Positions 1-7,528 of a stretch of DNA of 64,000 bases are shown piece after piece. Source of the DNA: Chloroflexota bacterium. GTDB taxonomy: Bacteria > Chloroflexota > Anaerolineae > UBA4142. The translations under genes were made by a program, and so were the position numbers. The notes beneath the pieces are model-generated. The model was not told the DNA's origin. It searched no databases and saw only the letters and a program-made list of their open reading frames with translations. Position 1 is the first letter of the stretch. Every line of letters begins with the position of its first letter. The stretch lies in the NCBI GenBank assembly GCA_016219275.1, contig JACRBM010000040.1:248001-312000 (forward strand), given 5' to 3'.

Positions 1-1
1 G

Positions 2-61
2 GACGAGTTGCTCGATGCGCTTGGCGTCACACGTCGAATAACAGAACGGGTCGCGGCATAA
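2..61 (+). CDS. C-terminal fragment of an unidentified gene cut by the window edge
   Basis: Frame 2 is open from the window edge and ends at TAA 59-61, giving about 19 residues that start DELLDALGV and end ITERVAA. The peptide is too short to identify. An imperfect palindrome at 67-87 (AACAAG...CTTGTT) follows and could be its transcription end, though it lacks a clear T-run. Another frame is also open here, so coding status is uncertain. Confidence 0.3.
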   Translation, partial: DELLDALGVTRRITERVAA

Positions 62-124
62 CTGGTAAACAAGAACGTGTTCCTTGTTGCCTCACTCGGA
101 CAAGCCGAATCCGAACAAGGCAAT

Positions 125-186
125 CTGGGACACGGATTTTCGCGGATAAAGAAAATATCCGCATTCATCCGCGTTTGTCCGCGTCC
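125..186. repeat. Palindromic intergenic repeat of the CGCGGAT/ATCCGCG type
   Basis: This is an inverted repeat. The left arm begins GGGACACGGATTTTCGCGGA and the right arm ends TCCGCGTTTGTCCGCGTCCC, with an A-rich centre. Related sequences occur at 27411-27472, 34050-34300 and 44290-44390. It lies directly upstream of the rhodanese gene. I see no open frame or protein in it. Confidence 0.6.
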
Positions 187-218
187 CAAAGATACAAACC
201 TCTCGAAAGGCAAATAAC

Positions 219-569
219 ATGAGTCTGCTCTCGCAATTATTCGGACCACCGATTCCCCAACTCGACGCGTCCACGGCAAAAGCTAAACTCGACGAAAAGC
301 CGCGACCGTTTTTGCTCGACGTGCGCGAGCCGGAGGAATTTCACGCGGGGCACATTGCCAACGCCACGCTGATTCCGCTGCGCGATTTAGGGCGGCGCAT
401 CCACGAGTTGCCGCGCGACCGCGCAATCATTTGCGTTTGTCATTCCGGCAATCGCAGTTCGAGCGCGACGCGGCAATTGCTCGCGGCGGGATACAATGTG
501 ACGAACCTGCATGGCGGAATGCTTGCCTGGTCGCGCAGTAACTTGCCGATCAAACAAGGTTCGCGCTAA
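219..569 (+). CDS. Single-domain rhodanese-like sulfurtransferase
   Basis: A 116-residue cytoplasmic protein with one rhodanese domain. The hallmark LLDVREPEEFHAGHI lies near residues 32-46, and the active-site loop CHSGNRS near residue 74 carries the persulfide-forming cysteine. The GGMLAW motif typical of the family end is near residue 100. Such proteins move sulfane sulfur from thiosulfate, persulfides or polysulfide to acceptors. The length is normal for a one-domain rhodanese. The stop is two bases before the exporter pseudogene, so the pair was probably one sulfur-handling transcription unit. The start is preceded by a purine-rich AAGGCAA. Confidence 0.9.
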   Translation: MSLLSQLFGPPIPQLDASTAKAKLDEKPRPFLLDVREPEEFHAGHIANATLIPLRDLGRRIHELPRDRAIICVCHSGNRSSSATRQLLAAGYNVTNLHGGMLAWSRSNLPIKQGSR

Positions 570-571
570 AC

Positions 572-1321
572 ATGCCGGCGTTGTGGCTCGACCTGATGCT
601 GGGTTTTGGTATCGGCTTGTCGCTGGGATTGCTCGGCGGCGGCGGCTCGATTCTCACCGTGCCGGCGTTGGTGTACCTCGTCGGGCAATCGCCGCAAGCT
701 GCCATCACGACCTCGCTCGCGATTGTCGGAGCGAACAGCGCACTCGGCGCGACGTTTCATCACGCGCAAGGCACGCTCAATTGGCGCGTCGCGGTAATTT
801 TCGGCGGCGCGGGGATGCTGGTCGCGTAATTTGCCGCGGGAGTATCGAAATTTTTCTCGCCCGCGATGTTGATGGTCGCGTTCGCAATCCTTATGCTCGT
901 CGTCGGCGCAGTAATGCTCGTACGCCGCGCGGCGACGCCGCGCGCAACCGCGCCGAACTGGACATTGATCATCGCGAGTGGCGCCGGCGTTGGCTTGCTC
1001 ACCGGCATCCTGGGTGTCGGCGGCGGTTTTCTAATCGTGCCCGCGTTGGTGATGCTCGTCGGCTTACCGATGAATCAAGCGGTGGGTACGTCGCTCGTCA
1101 TCATCGCCGCGAATAGCGTCGCGGGATTGCTGGGACATTTGAGCGGAAGTATGTTCGACGTGACGCTCACACTCACTTTCGTCGCGGCGGGTCTCGTCGG
1201 CGCGTTCGCCGGCGCGCGTCTCGCGCATCGCATTTCGACGGATCGCCTGCGCCAAGTGTTTGCGACGTTCGTCATCGTGTTGGCGCTGTTCTTGCTCTTT
1301 GACAATTTTATTGTTGGATAG
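572..1321 (+). pseudogene. TauE/SafE-type sulfite/anion exporter, interrupted by an in-frame TAA
   Basis: Two segments in the same reading frame (572-829 and 830-1321) together make one TauE/SafE family membrane protein of about 249 residues. The first half carries the glycine-rich GLSLGLLGGGGSILTVPAL repeat. The second repeats the signature as GVGLLTGILGVGGGFLIVPA. They are separated only by TAA at 827-829, after GGAGMLVA. Translation continues in frame as FAAGVSKFFSPAMLMVAF, which fits the family well. A second product could start at ATG 866, but half of a two-repeat exporter is unlikely to work alone. Either the gene has decayed by a point mutation or there is a sequencing error. Family members export sulfite, sulfoacetate or similar anions, which suits the rhodanese neighbour. 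Confidence 0.8.
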
Positions 1322-1338
1322 GGTGAGCAAGACTTTGG

Positions 1339-1377
1339 AATCCAGGTTTCCCCGCAGGGGAGAAACCTGGATTTTTT
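1339..1377 (+). terminator. Intrinsic terminator after the rhodanese/exporter unit
   Basis: A hairpin with arms AATCCAGGTTTC and GAAACCTGGATT is followed by a T-run. Its core (CCAGGTTTC/GAAACCTGG) recurs in hairpins at 12588-12618 and, with one change, 54430-54460. Confidence 0.8.
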
Positions 1378-1467
1378 CATTCTATCGTTTCTCAATCATT
1401 TCTCCATCGCTTTTCCACATCGCCGGTTTATAGTGCGGGCAAGAACGTAAATCAAATGGAGGATAAC

Positions 1468-1956
1468 ATGTTGAAACAAATCGCTATTGCCGTGTTGATC
1501 GGTGGATTGGTCGGGATTGTCGCGCTTGGCTTGGGCATGCGCGCACTGACGCCGGCGCCGGCAAACGTGGCGAATCAAGCGCTCGCCGCGCGTGGTCAAG
1601 GCACTGGCGCGCAATTGCGTGGCGGTGGTCAAGGACAAGGGCAAGGCGTCGCGGCGCAAGGTGTGCAATGGACGACGGTGCAAGGCAACGTGATTAGTGT
1701 GGATCAGTACGCGATGACCGTGCAAGCATCGAACGGCGAACAGGTGCGGATTGAAAATCGTCCGTGGTCGTACGCGCTCGAACAAAAATTTTCGGCGAAG
1801 GTTGGCGATCAGATCAAACTAAACGGTTTTTACCAGAACGGTTTGTTCGAAATCGGACAGATGCAGAATCTGTCGAATGGCGTGAACGCGCAGATCCGCG
1901 ATCAATCTGGGCGACCGGGTTGGGCGGGTCGCGGCAATGGCGGCAACGGCGGTTAG
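1468..1956 (+). CDS. Small exported protein with Gly/Gln-rich linker and OB-like domain
   Basis: A 162-residue protein of unknown function. I chose ATG 1468 because GGAGG at 1458-1462 is well spaced for it. An in-frame ATG at 1456 overlaps that ribosome site. A hydrophobic segment at residues 3-25 is a signal anchor. It is followed by an Ala/Gly/Gln-rich linker and, from about residue 65, a beta-rich stretch (VQGNVISVDQYAMTVQ, then VGDQIKLNGFYQNG) that resembles a small OB-type fold. The tail is Gly/Asn-rich. It sits between a terminator and the bc-complex genes, so it could be an accessory of that module, but nothing shows this directly. Confidence 0.65.
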   Translation: MLKQIAIAVLIGGLVGIVALGLGMRALTPAPANVANQALAARGQGTGAQLRGGGQGQGQGVAAQGVQWTTVQGNVISVDQYAMTVQASNGEQVRIENRPWSYALEQKFSAKVGDQIKLNGFYQNGLFEIGQMQNLSNGVNAQIRDQSGRPGWAGRGNGGNGG

Positions 1957-1965
1957 AAATTAGCC

Positions 1966-2059
1966 AACCTTGCGGAGGTTTAGCCAACGAAACGAGTGTG
2001 TTTCGCAAGTGGCAGGAATGTCAATGCGAAACGCGATTCATATAAACCTTCGCAAGGTT
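1966..2059. repeat. Pair of AACCTTGCGGAGGTT / AACCTTCGCAAGGTT palindromes
   Basis: Two copies of a dispersed short palindrome, at 1966-1980 and 2045-2059, bracket about 65 bases with no gene. The same core is seen near 30000, 33550, 33600, 33820, 33860, 33975, 34370, 39900, 53690, 53730 and 63855. Confidence 0.55.
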
Positions 2060-2138
2060 CTTCGCTTCTCCTGACCGTGGGAAGAGTGCGCGTCCTTTCC
2101 GCTTTTTGTGAATCGTTATTTTGCGATGACGGAATGAG

Positions 2139-3536
2139 ATGATGAATCCATCGAATAATTCCCCGCTTTCCATTTGGCAGCGCGTTTGGCGCAGCGCCGT
2201 GCGCGAGCCATTCACCGGCGACCGGCGCAGTCGTCTCCGCTTGGTGATGAATAACCTGGTTTTGCACTTGCACCCGTCCCAGGTTCCGGCGCGCACGCTG
2301 CGCTTTACGTACTCGTTTGGACTGGGCGGGTTGGCTGGCTTGCTCGTCGTGATTCTCGCGGCAACGGGGATGTTGCTCGAAACCGCGTACACCCCTTCGC
2401 CGGACAAAGCGTACACTTCGATTCTCGCGTTGAGCACGCGCATCTGGTTCGGGCAGTTCATCCGCAACTTGCACCACTGGTCGGGCAATTTGATGATCAT
2501 CGTCGTCGCGCTTCATCTCTTGCGCGTCTTTTTCACCGGCGCGTTTCGCGCGCCGCGCGAGTTCAACTGGCTTGTCGGCATCGCGTTGTTGCTGTTGACC
2601 GTGATGGCAAATTTCACCGGCTATCTCTTGCCCTGGGATCAACTCGCATACTGGGCAATCACGGTCGGTTCGAGCATCATCGTCTACGTGCCGTTCATCG
2701 GTAACGGACTGTCAAACGTCTTGCTCGGCGGTCCCGAAATTGGCGCGGCGACGTTGCTCAACTTTTACGCGCTGCACATTTCGATCATTCCGATGGCGAT
2801 GCTCGCGCTGATGAGTTTGCATTTCTGGCGCGTGCGCAAAGACGGCGGGCTGTCACTGCCGCGCGGAGTGGACGAGCCGCCGGTGAGCAAAGATGAAAAC
2901 GTACTGACGGTCGCCGATCTCGTGCGTCCCGAAGCGGTGTGGGCGATGGTGGCGCTTGCCACACTGGTGGTCTGGGCGGCGCTCGTCAACGCGCCGCTCG
3001 AAGCGCTCGCGAATCCGGACGCGAGTCCGAATCCCGCCAAAGCCGCGTGGTATTTTATGGGCATCCAGGAATTGCTATTGCATTTTCATCCGCTCGTCGG
3101 CGCGATCATCATTCCGACACTCGGCTTGCTTGGACTGGGCGCGTTGCCGTACATGGACAGTGATATGAACAGCGTCGGCATTTATTTTCGCTCGCGCCGC
3201 GGACGCTGGCTTGCGTTGTTTAGCGCGGCAACCGGCGTATTGCTCACCGCGCTCTACATCGTGCTGGACGAGTACGTGATTGATTTCGCGGGATGGTTTT
3301 ACGGTTTGCCCGCGCTCGTTTCAAATGGCATCTTGCCGCTGATTCTGCTGATCCTGGGAATCATCGGTTACTATGAATTTGTGCGCCGCGCGTTTCGCGC
3401 GACGAAATGCGAGGGCGTGTTGAGCGTGTTCGTCCTCGTGCTAGCTGGATTCATCGTGCTGACGCTCGTCGGCGTTTTCTTTCGCGGCGCGGGTATGCAA
3501 CTGATGTTTCCGTGGGAAATCACGCCGACGCATTAA
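2139..3536 (+). CDS. Cytochrome b of a quinol:cytochrome c (bc-type) complex
   Basis: A 465-residue polytopic protein fusing the b6-like N-terminal and subunit-IV-like C-terminal parts, as in bc1-type cytochrome b. Candidate axial ligands of the two b haems are His112 or His113 with His213, and His126 with His228 (in NLHHWSGN, VVALHLLRVFF, YALHISIIP and SLHFWRVRK). The quinol-site segment TGYLLPWDQLAYWA follows helix C. About eight or more hydrophobic helices span the membrane. The complex oxidises menaquinol or quinol and passes electrons to cytochrome c while moving protons. The Rieske and cytochrome c genes follow 12 bases apart each, forming an operon. Start ATGATG 2139/2142 is ambiguous by one codon. 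Confidence 0.9.
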   Translation: MMNPSNNSPLSIWQRVWRSAVREPFTGDRRSRLRLVMNNLVLHLHPSQVPARTLRFTYSFGLGGLAGLLVVILAATGMLLETAYTPSPDKAYTSILALSTRIWFGQFIRNLHHWSGNLMIIVVALHLLRVFFTGAFRAPREFNWLVGIALLLLTVMANFTGYLLPWDQLAYWAITVGSSIIVYVPFIGNGLSNVLLGGPEIGAATLLNFYALHISIIPMAMLALMSLHFWRVRKDGGLSLPRGVDEPPVSKDENVLTVADLVRPEAVWAMVALATLVVWAALVNAPLEALANPDASPNPAKAAWYFMGIQELLLHFHPLVGAIIIPTLGLLGLGALPYMDSDMNSVGIYFRSRRGRWLALFSAATGVLLTALYIVLDEYVIDFAGWFYGLPALVSNGILPLILLILGIIGYYEFVRRAFRATKCEGVLSVFVLVLAGFIVLTLVGVFFRGAGMQLMFPWEITPTH

Positions 3537-3548
3537 TGGAGTTGAACG

Positions 3549-4073
3549 ATGACAGAAAATCAACAACGATTGTGCGCTCCCGAATCACTCCATTCGCAAA
3601 CCGGAATTCCGCGCCGCGATTTTTTGCGCCTCGGCTGGACGGCGCTCGCCGGCGTTGCCGTGGTCGAAGCGGGCGTCGTCAGCGTGGGATTCTTTTTACC
3701 GCGTCTCAGCGAGGGTGAATTCGGTGGGGTGTTCAAGTGCGGTGCAGTGGACAAGTTTCCGAACGGTTCGGTGACGCCGTTCAACGAAGGGCGATTCTAT
3801 CTCGTGCGAACCCAGGACGGCGGATTTCTCGCGCTGTATCGCAAATGCACGCACCTGGGTTGCGCAGTGCCCTGGGATCAAACCAAGCAACAATTCATCT
3901 GTCCGTGTCACGCCTCGGTGTTCGACCAAAACGGCGATGTGTTGAACGCGCCCGCCCCGCGTCCACTCGACCTCTTCCAAGTCAACCTTGTCGGCGACCA
4001 AGTCCAGGTGGACACGAGCAAACAAACCCGCCGCGACCGATTCGATCCAACGCAAATCGTATACCCGACTTAG
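3549..4073 (+). CDS. Rieske [2Fe-2S] iron-sulfur subunit
   Basis: A 174-residue protein with an N-terminal twin-arginine-like segment (RRDFLRLGW, residues 22-30) and a hydrophobic anchor to about residue 50. The Rieske domain has cluster ligands Cys100 and His102 in CTHLGC and Cys118 and His121 in CPCHASVF. The Cys105-Cys120 pair gives the stabilising disulfide of high-potential Rieske centres. It moves electrons from quinol at cytochrome b to the cytochrome c subunit on the outer face of the membrane. The gene lies between cytochrome b and the triheme cytochrome c. Confidence 0.92.
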   Translation: MTENQQRLCAPESLHSQTGIPRRDFLRLGWTALAGVAVVEAGVVSVGFFLPRLSEGEFGGVFKCGAVDKFPNGSVTPFNEGRFYLVRTQDGGFLALYRKCTHLGCAVPWDQTKQQFICPCHASVFDQNGDVLNAPAPRPLDLFQVNLVGDQVQVDTSKQTRRDRFDPTQIVYPT

Positions 4074-4085
4074 GATTGGCTAATC

Positions 4086-5354
4086 ATGCGAACACAAATT
4101 TTCATCGGCTTTGTCGCCGCGCTCGTGCTCGTCACAACGCTCGGCGCGTACATGTTCTACGAACCGTACCGTCAAGACCGCGCCCGCGCGGATTTGCTTG
4201 CCGCGCAAATTCGCCAAGGGCAAGTCGTGTTCGCGCAAAATTGCGCGGTCTGTCACGGCGGCGCGGGCGAAGGATTGGGCGCAACGCTTCCGCTCGACAA
4301 TCCTGGGTTGCGCGCGATGGAGTACGACACGCTCTACAAAACGATTGCGCGCGGGCGGTACAACACCGCAATGCCGGCGTGGGGCGTCGCCGATGGCGGC
4401 GCGCTCAACGATGCATCTATCGAGGCGGTGATCGCGTTGATTCAACACGGCGATTGGAATGGGACGCGCCTCGTCGTCGCCGACCTGGGATTGACGCCGC
4501 GCGTACCGGTCAGTGTGACGATTCCGGCGGAGACGCTGAAACTCATCGCGGCATTGCCGGATGGAACGCGCTTGTCGAACGCGGCGCAACTCTACGCGGC
4601 GAACTGTGTGGCGTGTCACGGCGCGAATGGTAAAGGTACCACGCTCGCGCCCGCGCTCAACGATCCACAAGTCCGCACCGACCGCACCGCCGATCAACTC
4701 ACAAAAACAGTCACGCTCGGCTCGCCCGCGACATTGATGGCAGGTTGGAATCAACGTTTGAAACCCGAACAAATCGCCGACCTGGTTTTACTGATTCAAC
4801 GCTGGGACACATTGCCGGCGAACGCGATTCCCGAACCGCCAGCACGACCGATCGTGGTCACGCAGAAAATACTCGATACCGGCAAAACGCTGTTCACCCA
4901 AAACTGTTCGTGGTGTCACGGGGCGGAAGGACAAGGTACGCGTCGCGCGCCCGCACTCAACGTGCAAAACTTTTTCCAAAAAGTGACGAGCGACGCGGCG
5001 ATGGTTCAAATCGTGACGAACGGCGTGCCGAACACGGCGATGCCGGCATGGGGCACGCGCTTGGGCGCATCGGAGATCGAAGCAGTCGTCGCGTACGTGC
5101 GCCAGTGGCAAGCAACCGCGCCAGCCGTCGCCGCGCCGCAAACGACCGGCGGCGGTGGACCGCCGTGGATGCGGAACAATGCCGCGACGAATCCGCAACC
5201 GGTCGCGCCGGGTCAAGCGGGGCAAACGCAATCTGCCGCGCGCGCGCCGATGGATTGGCGACAAATTCTTCTCCTGGGTGTCCCAGGCATCCTGTTGATG
5301 ATCGCGCTCGTGTGGTCGAGTTGGGCGCTGTGGACGTTGCGGCAAAGTCGTTGA
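4086..5354 (+). CDS. Membrane-anchored triheme cytochrome c of the bc complex
   Basis: A 422-residue protein with three cytochrome c domains in a row. The haem attachment sites are CAVCH (Cys53/Cys56/His57), CVACH (174/177/178) and CSWCH (274/277/278). Likely distal methionine regions include YNTAMPAWG and PNTAMPAWG. There is a hydrophobic helix at residues 5-24 and another near residues 392-415, so the soluble domains are tethered at both ends. It probably replaces cytochrome c1 as electron acceptor of the Rieske protein. Canonical bc1 has a single c haem, so three tandem domains is a variant. The third and first domains resemble each other, suggesting internal duplication. Confidence 0.88.
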   Translation: MRTQIFIGFVAALVLVTTLGAYMFYEPYRQDRARADLLAAQIRQGQVVFAQNCAVCHGGAGEGLGATLPLDNPGLRAMEYDTLYKTIARGRYNTAMPAWGVADGGALNDASIEAVIALIQHGDWNGTRLVVADLGLTPRVPVSVTIPAETLKLIAALPDGTRLSNAAQLYAANCVACHGANGKGTTLAPALNDPQVRTDRTADQLTKTVTLGSPATLMAGWNQRLKPEQIADLVLLIQRWDTLPANAIPEPPARPIVVTQKILDTGKTLFTQNCSWCHGAEGQGTRRAPALNVQNFFQKVTSDAAMVQIVTNGVPNTAMPAWGTRLGASEIEAVVAYVRQWQATAPAVAAPQTTGGGGPPWMRNNAATNPQPVAPGQAGQTQSAARAPMDWRQILLLGVPGILLMIALVWSSWALWTLRQSR

Positions 5355-5505
5355 TTCAGGGCGCGTGCCAAGTCGCTTGACGCGTGTCCCGCCATCATTG
5401 CGAGGGCGTTCTTTACCCGAAGCAATCCCCTAAACCAACCCTCTCTCCGTTGTCGTGCGCGTGAACGCGACCTTGCAACAGCCGGGATGTCGCAGAGCAT
5501 CTTTG

Positions 5506-5534
5506 TTGACAGGCATAATCTTCTACCATATAAT
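5506..5534 (+). promoter_or_regulatory. Consensus sigma-70 promoter for the first oligopeptide transporter operon
   Basis: TTGACA at 5506-5511 and TATAAT at 5529-5534 are separated by exactly 17 bases, a perfect consensus. The predicted transcript would start near 5541, about 240 bases before the binding-protein start codon. The rest of the 425-base gap between 5354 and 5781 holds no convincing gene. Confidence 0.85.
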
Positions 5535-5572
5535 CGAACCACTTTGTTGCTATTAACTCACTCGCTCAATCT

Positions 5573-5604
5573 GAAAGGGGGTGGTCGGATCAAAGACGAT
5601 GCTC
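5573..5604 (+). promoter_or_regulatory. Conserved leader block with a strong internal ribosome-binding-like sequence
   Basis: The sequence GAAAGGGGGTGGT followed by GATGCTC closely matches the - strand block at 61807-61838, in the leader of the other oligopeptide transporter (GAAAGGAGGTGGT...GATGCTC). Reading from the GTG in each, the peptides begin MVGSKTML and MVDSRQML. Here the open frame runs 5581-5784 and ends in a TGA overlapping the binding protein ATG. It may be a translated leader peptide, but function is not shown. Confidence 0.4.
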
Positions 5605-5780
5605 CACCACTCGAAAAGCAAAGACAATGAATGTCGCTTTTGCGGCGTGCCGCTACACATTTGTGCGCTTTCCCCGCGTGCACTTGCTTCGCTCTGTTTT
5701 TGCGCGACCCTCGTGTGGTTAGATTCTAATTCATGCCCATGCGTTCCCCATTCGAAAACTCTCAGGAGGAGAAAAGTAAG

Positions 5781-7451
5781 ATGAAAAAGGCAACACTCAT
5801 TCTCGGGCTGATGCTCGTCTTGGTGATGCTCGCCGCGTGCGCCGCGCCGACGGAAGCGCCCAAGCCAACGAGCGTGCCCGCCGCCGCGGCAACGACTGCT
5901 CCCGCCGCGACACAAGCGCCCGCCGCGGTGCGGAATAAAGGCGGCACCTTCATTGATGCCTCATTCGCCGAAGCAGTTTCGCTGCAACCGCTCATCACGA
6001 ACGATACCGCGTCGAGCTCCTATCAGAGCTTTATCTATGCCGCGCTTACGCGCTCGGACCCCAACACCTTGGAAGTGTTAGGGAACCTTTACGAAAACAA
6101 TCCCACGCTTTCTGCGGATGGCGCCAAGTTGATCTGGAAATTAAAGCAGGGTCTCAAGTGGAGTGACGGCACGCCGATGACCGCGAAGGACGTGCAATTC
6201 ACTTGGGACAAGATGATGGAGGAAAAGACAAAATTCCCGGCGAAAAAGTTCTACTCCGATTCCTTCAAGTCGGTCAAGGCGCTTGATGATTTCACGATCG
6301 AGTACGAGTTGACCCAGCCGGGATTCTGCCCGGCGATTCGTAACAGCGCGATCCCCGGTCCCATTCCCATGCACATTTTCAAGGACGTGGACATTAACCA
6401 GAACCCGGCGAACGACAAGCCTCTCGCCATCAACGGCTATTGGAATTTGAAGGATTGGAAAAAAGACGACAACGCGCAATTCGCGCCATCCTATCCGAAT
6501 TTTGTTCGCGGCGAAGCGTTGCTCGATGGATACACGATTCGCATCGTCAAAGACAACACCGTCGCCTTGCAAATGTTCAAGACCCAGGACATTGACATTG
6601 TGACTCCCGATCCGATTGATTGGGATGAAGTCAAAAAACTGCCCTTTGCCGCGACGTATGAATACTATCCCGCCGCGCCATCGTGGACGTATGTCGGCTT
6701 TAACACCGTGAATCCGTTGTTAAGCGATAAAAAGGTGCGTCAAGCGATTTCGCACGCGATCAACAAGCAAGAGTTCGTGGACAAGATTCGCCTCGGCTAT
6801 GCCAAGGTGCAACACTCGAACATCCCCGCGACCTCGTGGGCGTTCACCGACGATGTGCCCAAGTTCAATTACGATGTCGCCAAAGCCAAGGCGTTGCTCA
6901 AGGAAGCGGGCTGGGTTGCCGGTTCCGACGGCATCCTGGCGAAAGACGGCAAAAAATTCCAAATTCGCTTGTTCTACAACGCGGGCAATAAACAACGCGA
7001 GATGATCTCGATCATTACCCAGGATTATCTCAAAGCGGTAGGCATCGCGGCAGAAGTGATTCCGGAAGAATGGACGGCGTACCTAAAACGCGTTCAAGAA
7101 CCGGATCCAAAGAAACGCGACTTTGAGATGTTTGTCCTTGGCTGGTCGGGTGGGATTGATCCATTCGGCACCGGCAATATCTGGAAGTCCAAAGGTTCGC
7201 AGAACTATACCGGTTTCAACAGCGCGGAAATTGACAAACTGTACGACGACGCCGCGGTCGTGCCGGGTTGCAAGCAGGATGACCGCAAGAAACTGTACGC
7301 CAAGATTCAGCAGATCGTCGCCGAAGAACAACCGTACCTTTTCTTGTACACCAATCAATCGCTCATTGGGGTCAACAAACGCATCAAAGTGAACCCGGCT
7401 ACCATCCTGGGTATCAACTACACTCTCGAAACCTGGCAACTCAACAAGTAA
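5781..7451 (+). CDS. Family-5 (oligopeptide/dipeptide-type) ABC solute-binding lipoprotein
   Basis: A 556-residue lipoprotein. ATG 5781 is chosen because AGGAGGAG lies 8-10 bases upstream. The signal peptide ends in a lipobox (VMLAACAAP), followed by an Ala/Pro/Thr linker of about 40 residues typical of Chloroflexota binding proteins. The SBP_bac_5 body contains GLKWSDGTPMTAKDVQFTW near residue 135 and the hinge-region YTGFNSAEIDKLYDDA near residue 485. It captures a peptide or other solute outside the membrane and delivers it to the two permeases that follow. The closest relative in the window is the paralogue at 12663-14318. No ATPase genes lie beside it, so an ATPase pair from elsewhere (for example 54.5-57.7 kb) may serve it. 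Confidence 0.9.
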   Translation: MKKATLILGLMLVLVMLAACAAPTEAPKPTSVPAAAATTAPAATQAPAAVRNKGGTFIDASFAEAVSLQPLITNDTASSSYQSFIYAALTRSDPNTLEVLGNLYENNPTLSADGAKLIWKLKQGLKWSDGTPMTAKDVQFTWDKMMEEKTKFPAKKFYSDSFKSVKALDDFTIEYELTQPGFCPAIRNSAIPGPIPMHIFKDVDINQNPANDKPLAINGYWNLKDWKKDDNAQFAPSYPNFVRGEALLDGYTIRIVKDNTVALQMFKTQDIDIVTPDPIDWDEVKKLPFAATYEYYPAAPSWTYVGFNTVNPLLSDKKVRQAISHAINKQEFVDKIRLGYAKVQHSNIPATSWAFTDDVPKFNYDVAKAKALLKEAGWVAGSDGILAKDGKKFQIRLFYNAGNKQREMISIITQDYLKAVGIAAEVIPEEWTAYLKRVQEPDPKKRDFEMFVLGWSGGIDPFGTGNIWKSKGSQNYTGFNSAEIDKLYDDAAVVPGCKQDDRKKLYAKIQQIVAEEQPYLFLYTNQSLIGVNKRIKVNPATILGINYTLETWQLNK

Positions 7452-7478
7452 CAACCTGTCGAATGTTGACAGTCCATT

Positions 7479-7504
7479 AGGGGCGAGCGCAGTCGCTCGC
7501 CCCT
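7479..7504 (+). terminator. Hairpin between binding protein and permease genes
   Basis: Perfect arms AGGGGCGAGCG and CGCTCGCCCCT with a 4-base loop. It lacks a strong T-run, so it probably attenuates read-through or protects the binding-protein mRNA, giving more binding protein than permease. Confidence 0.6.
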
Positions 7505-7528
7505 ATATTGATTCAAGGGACGAACGTC

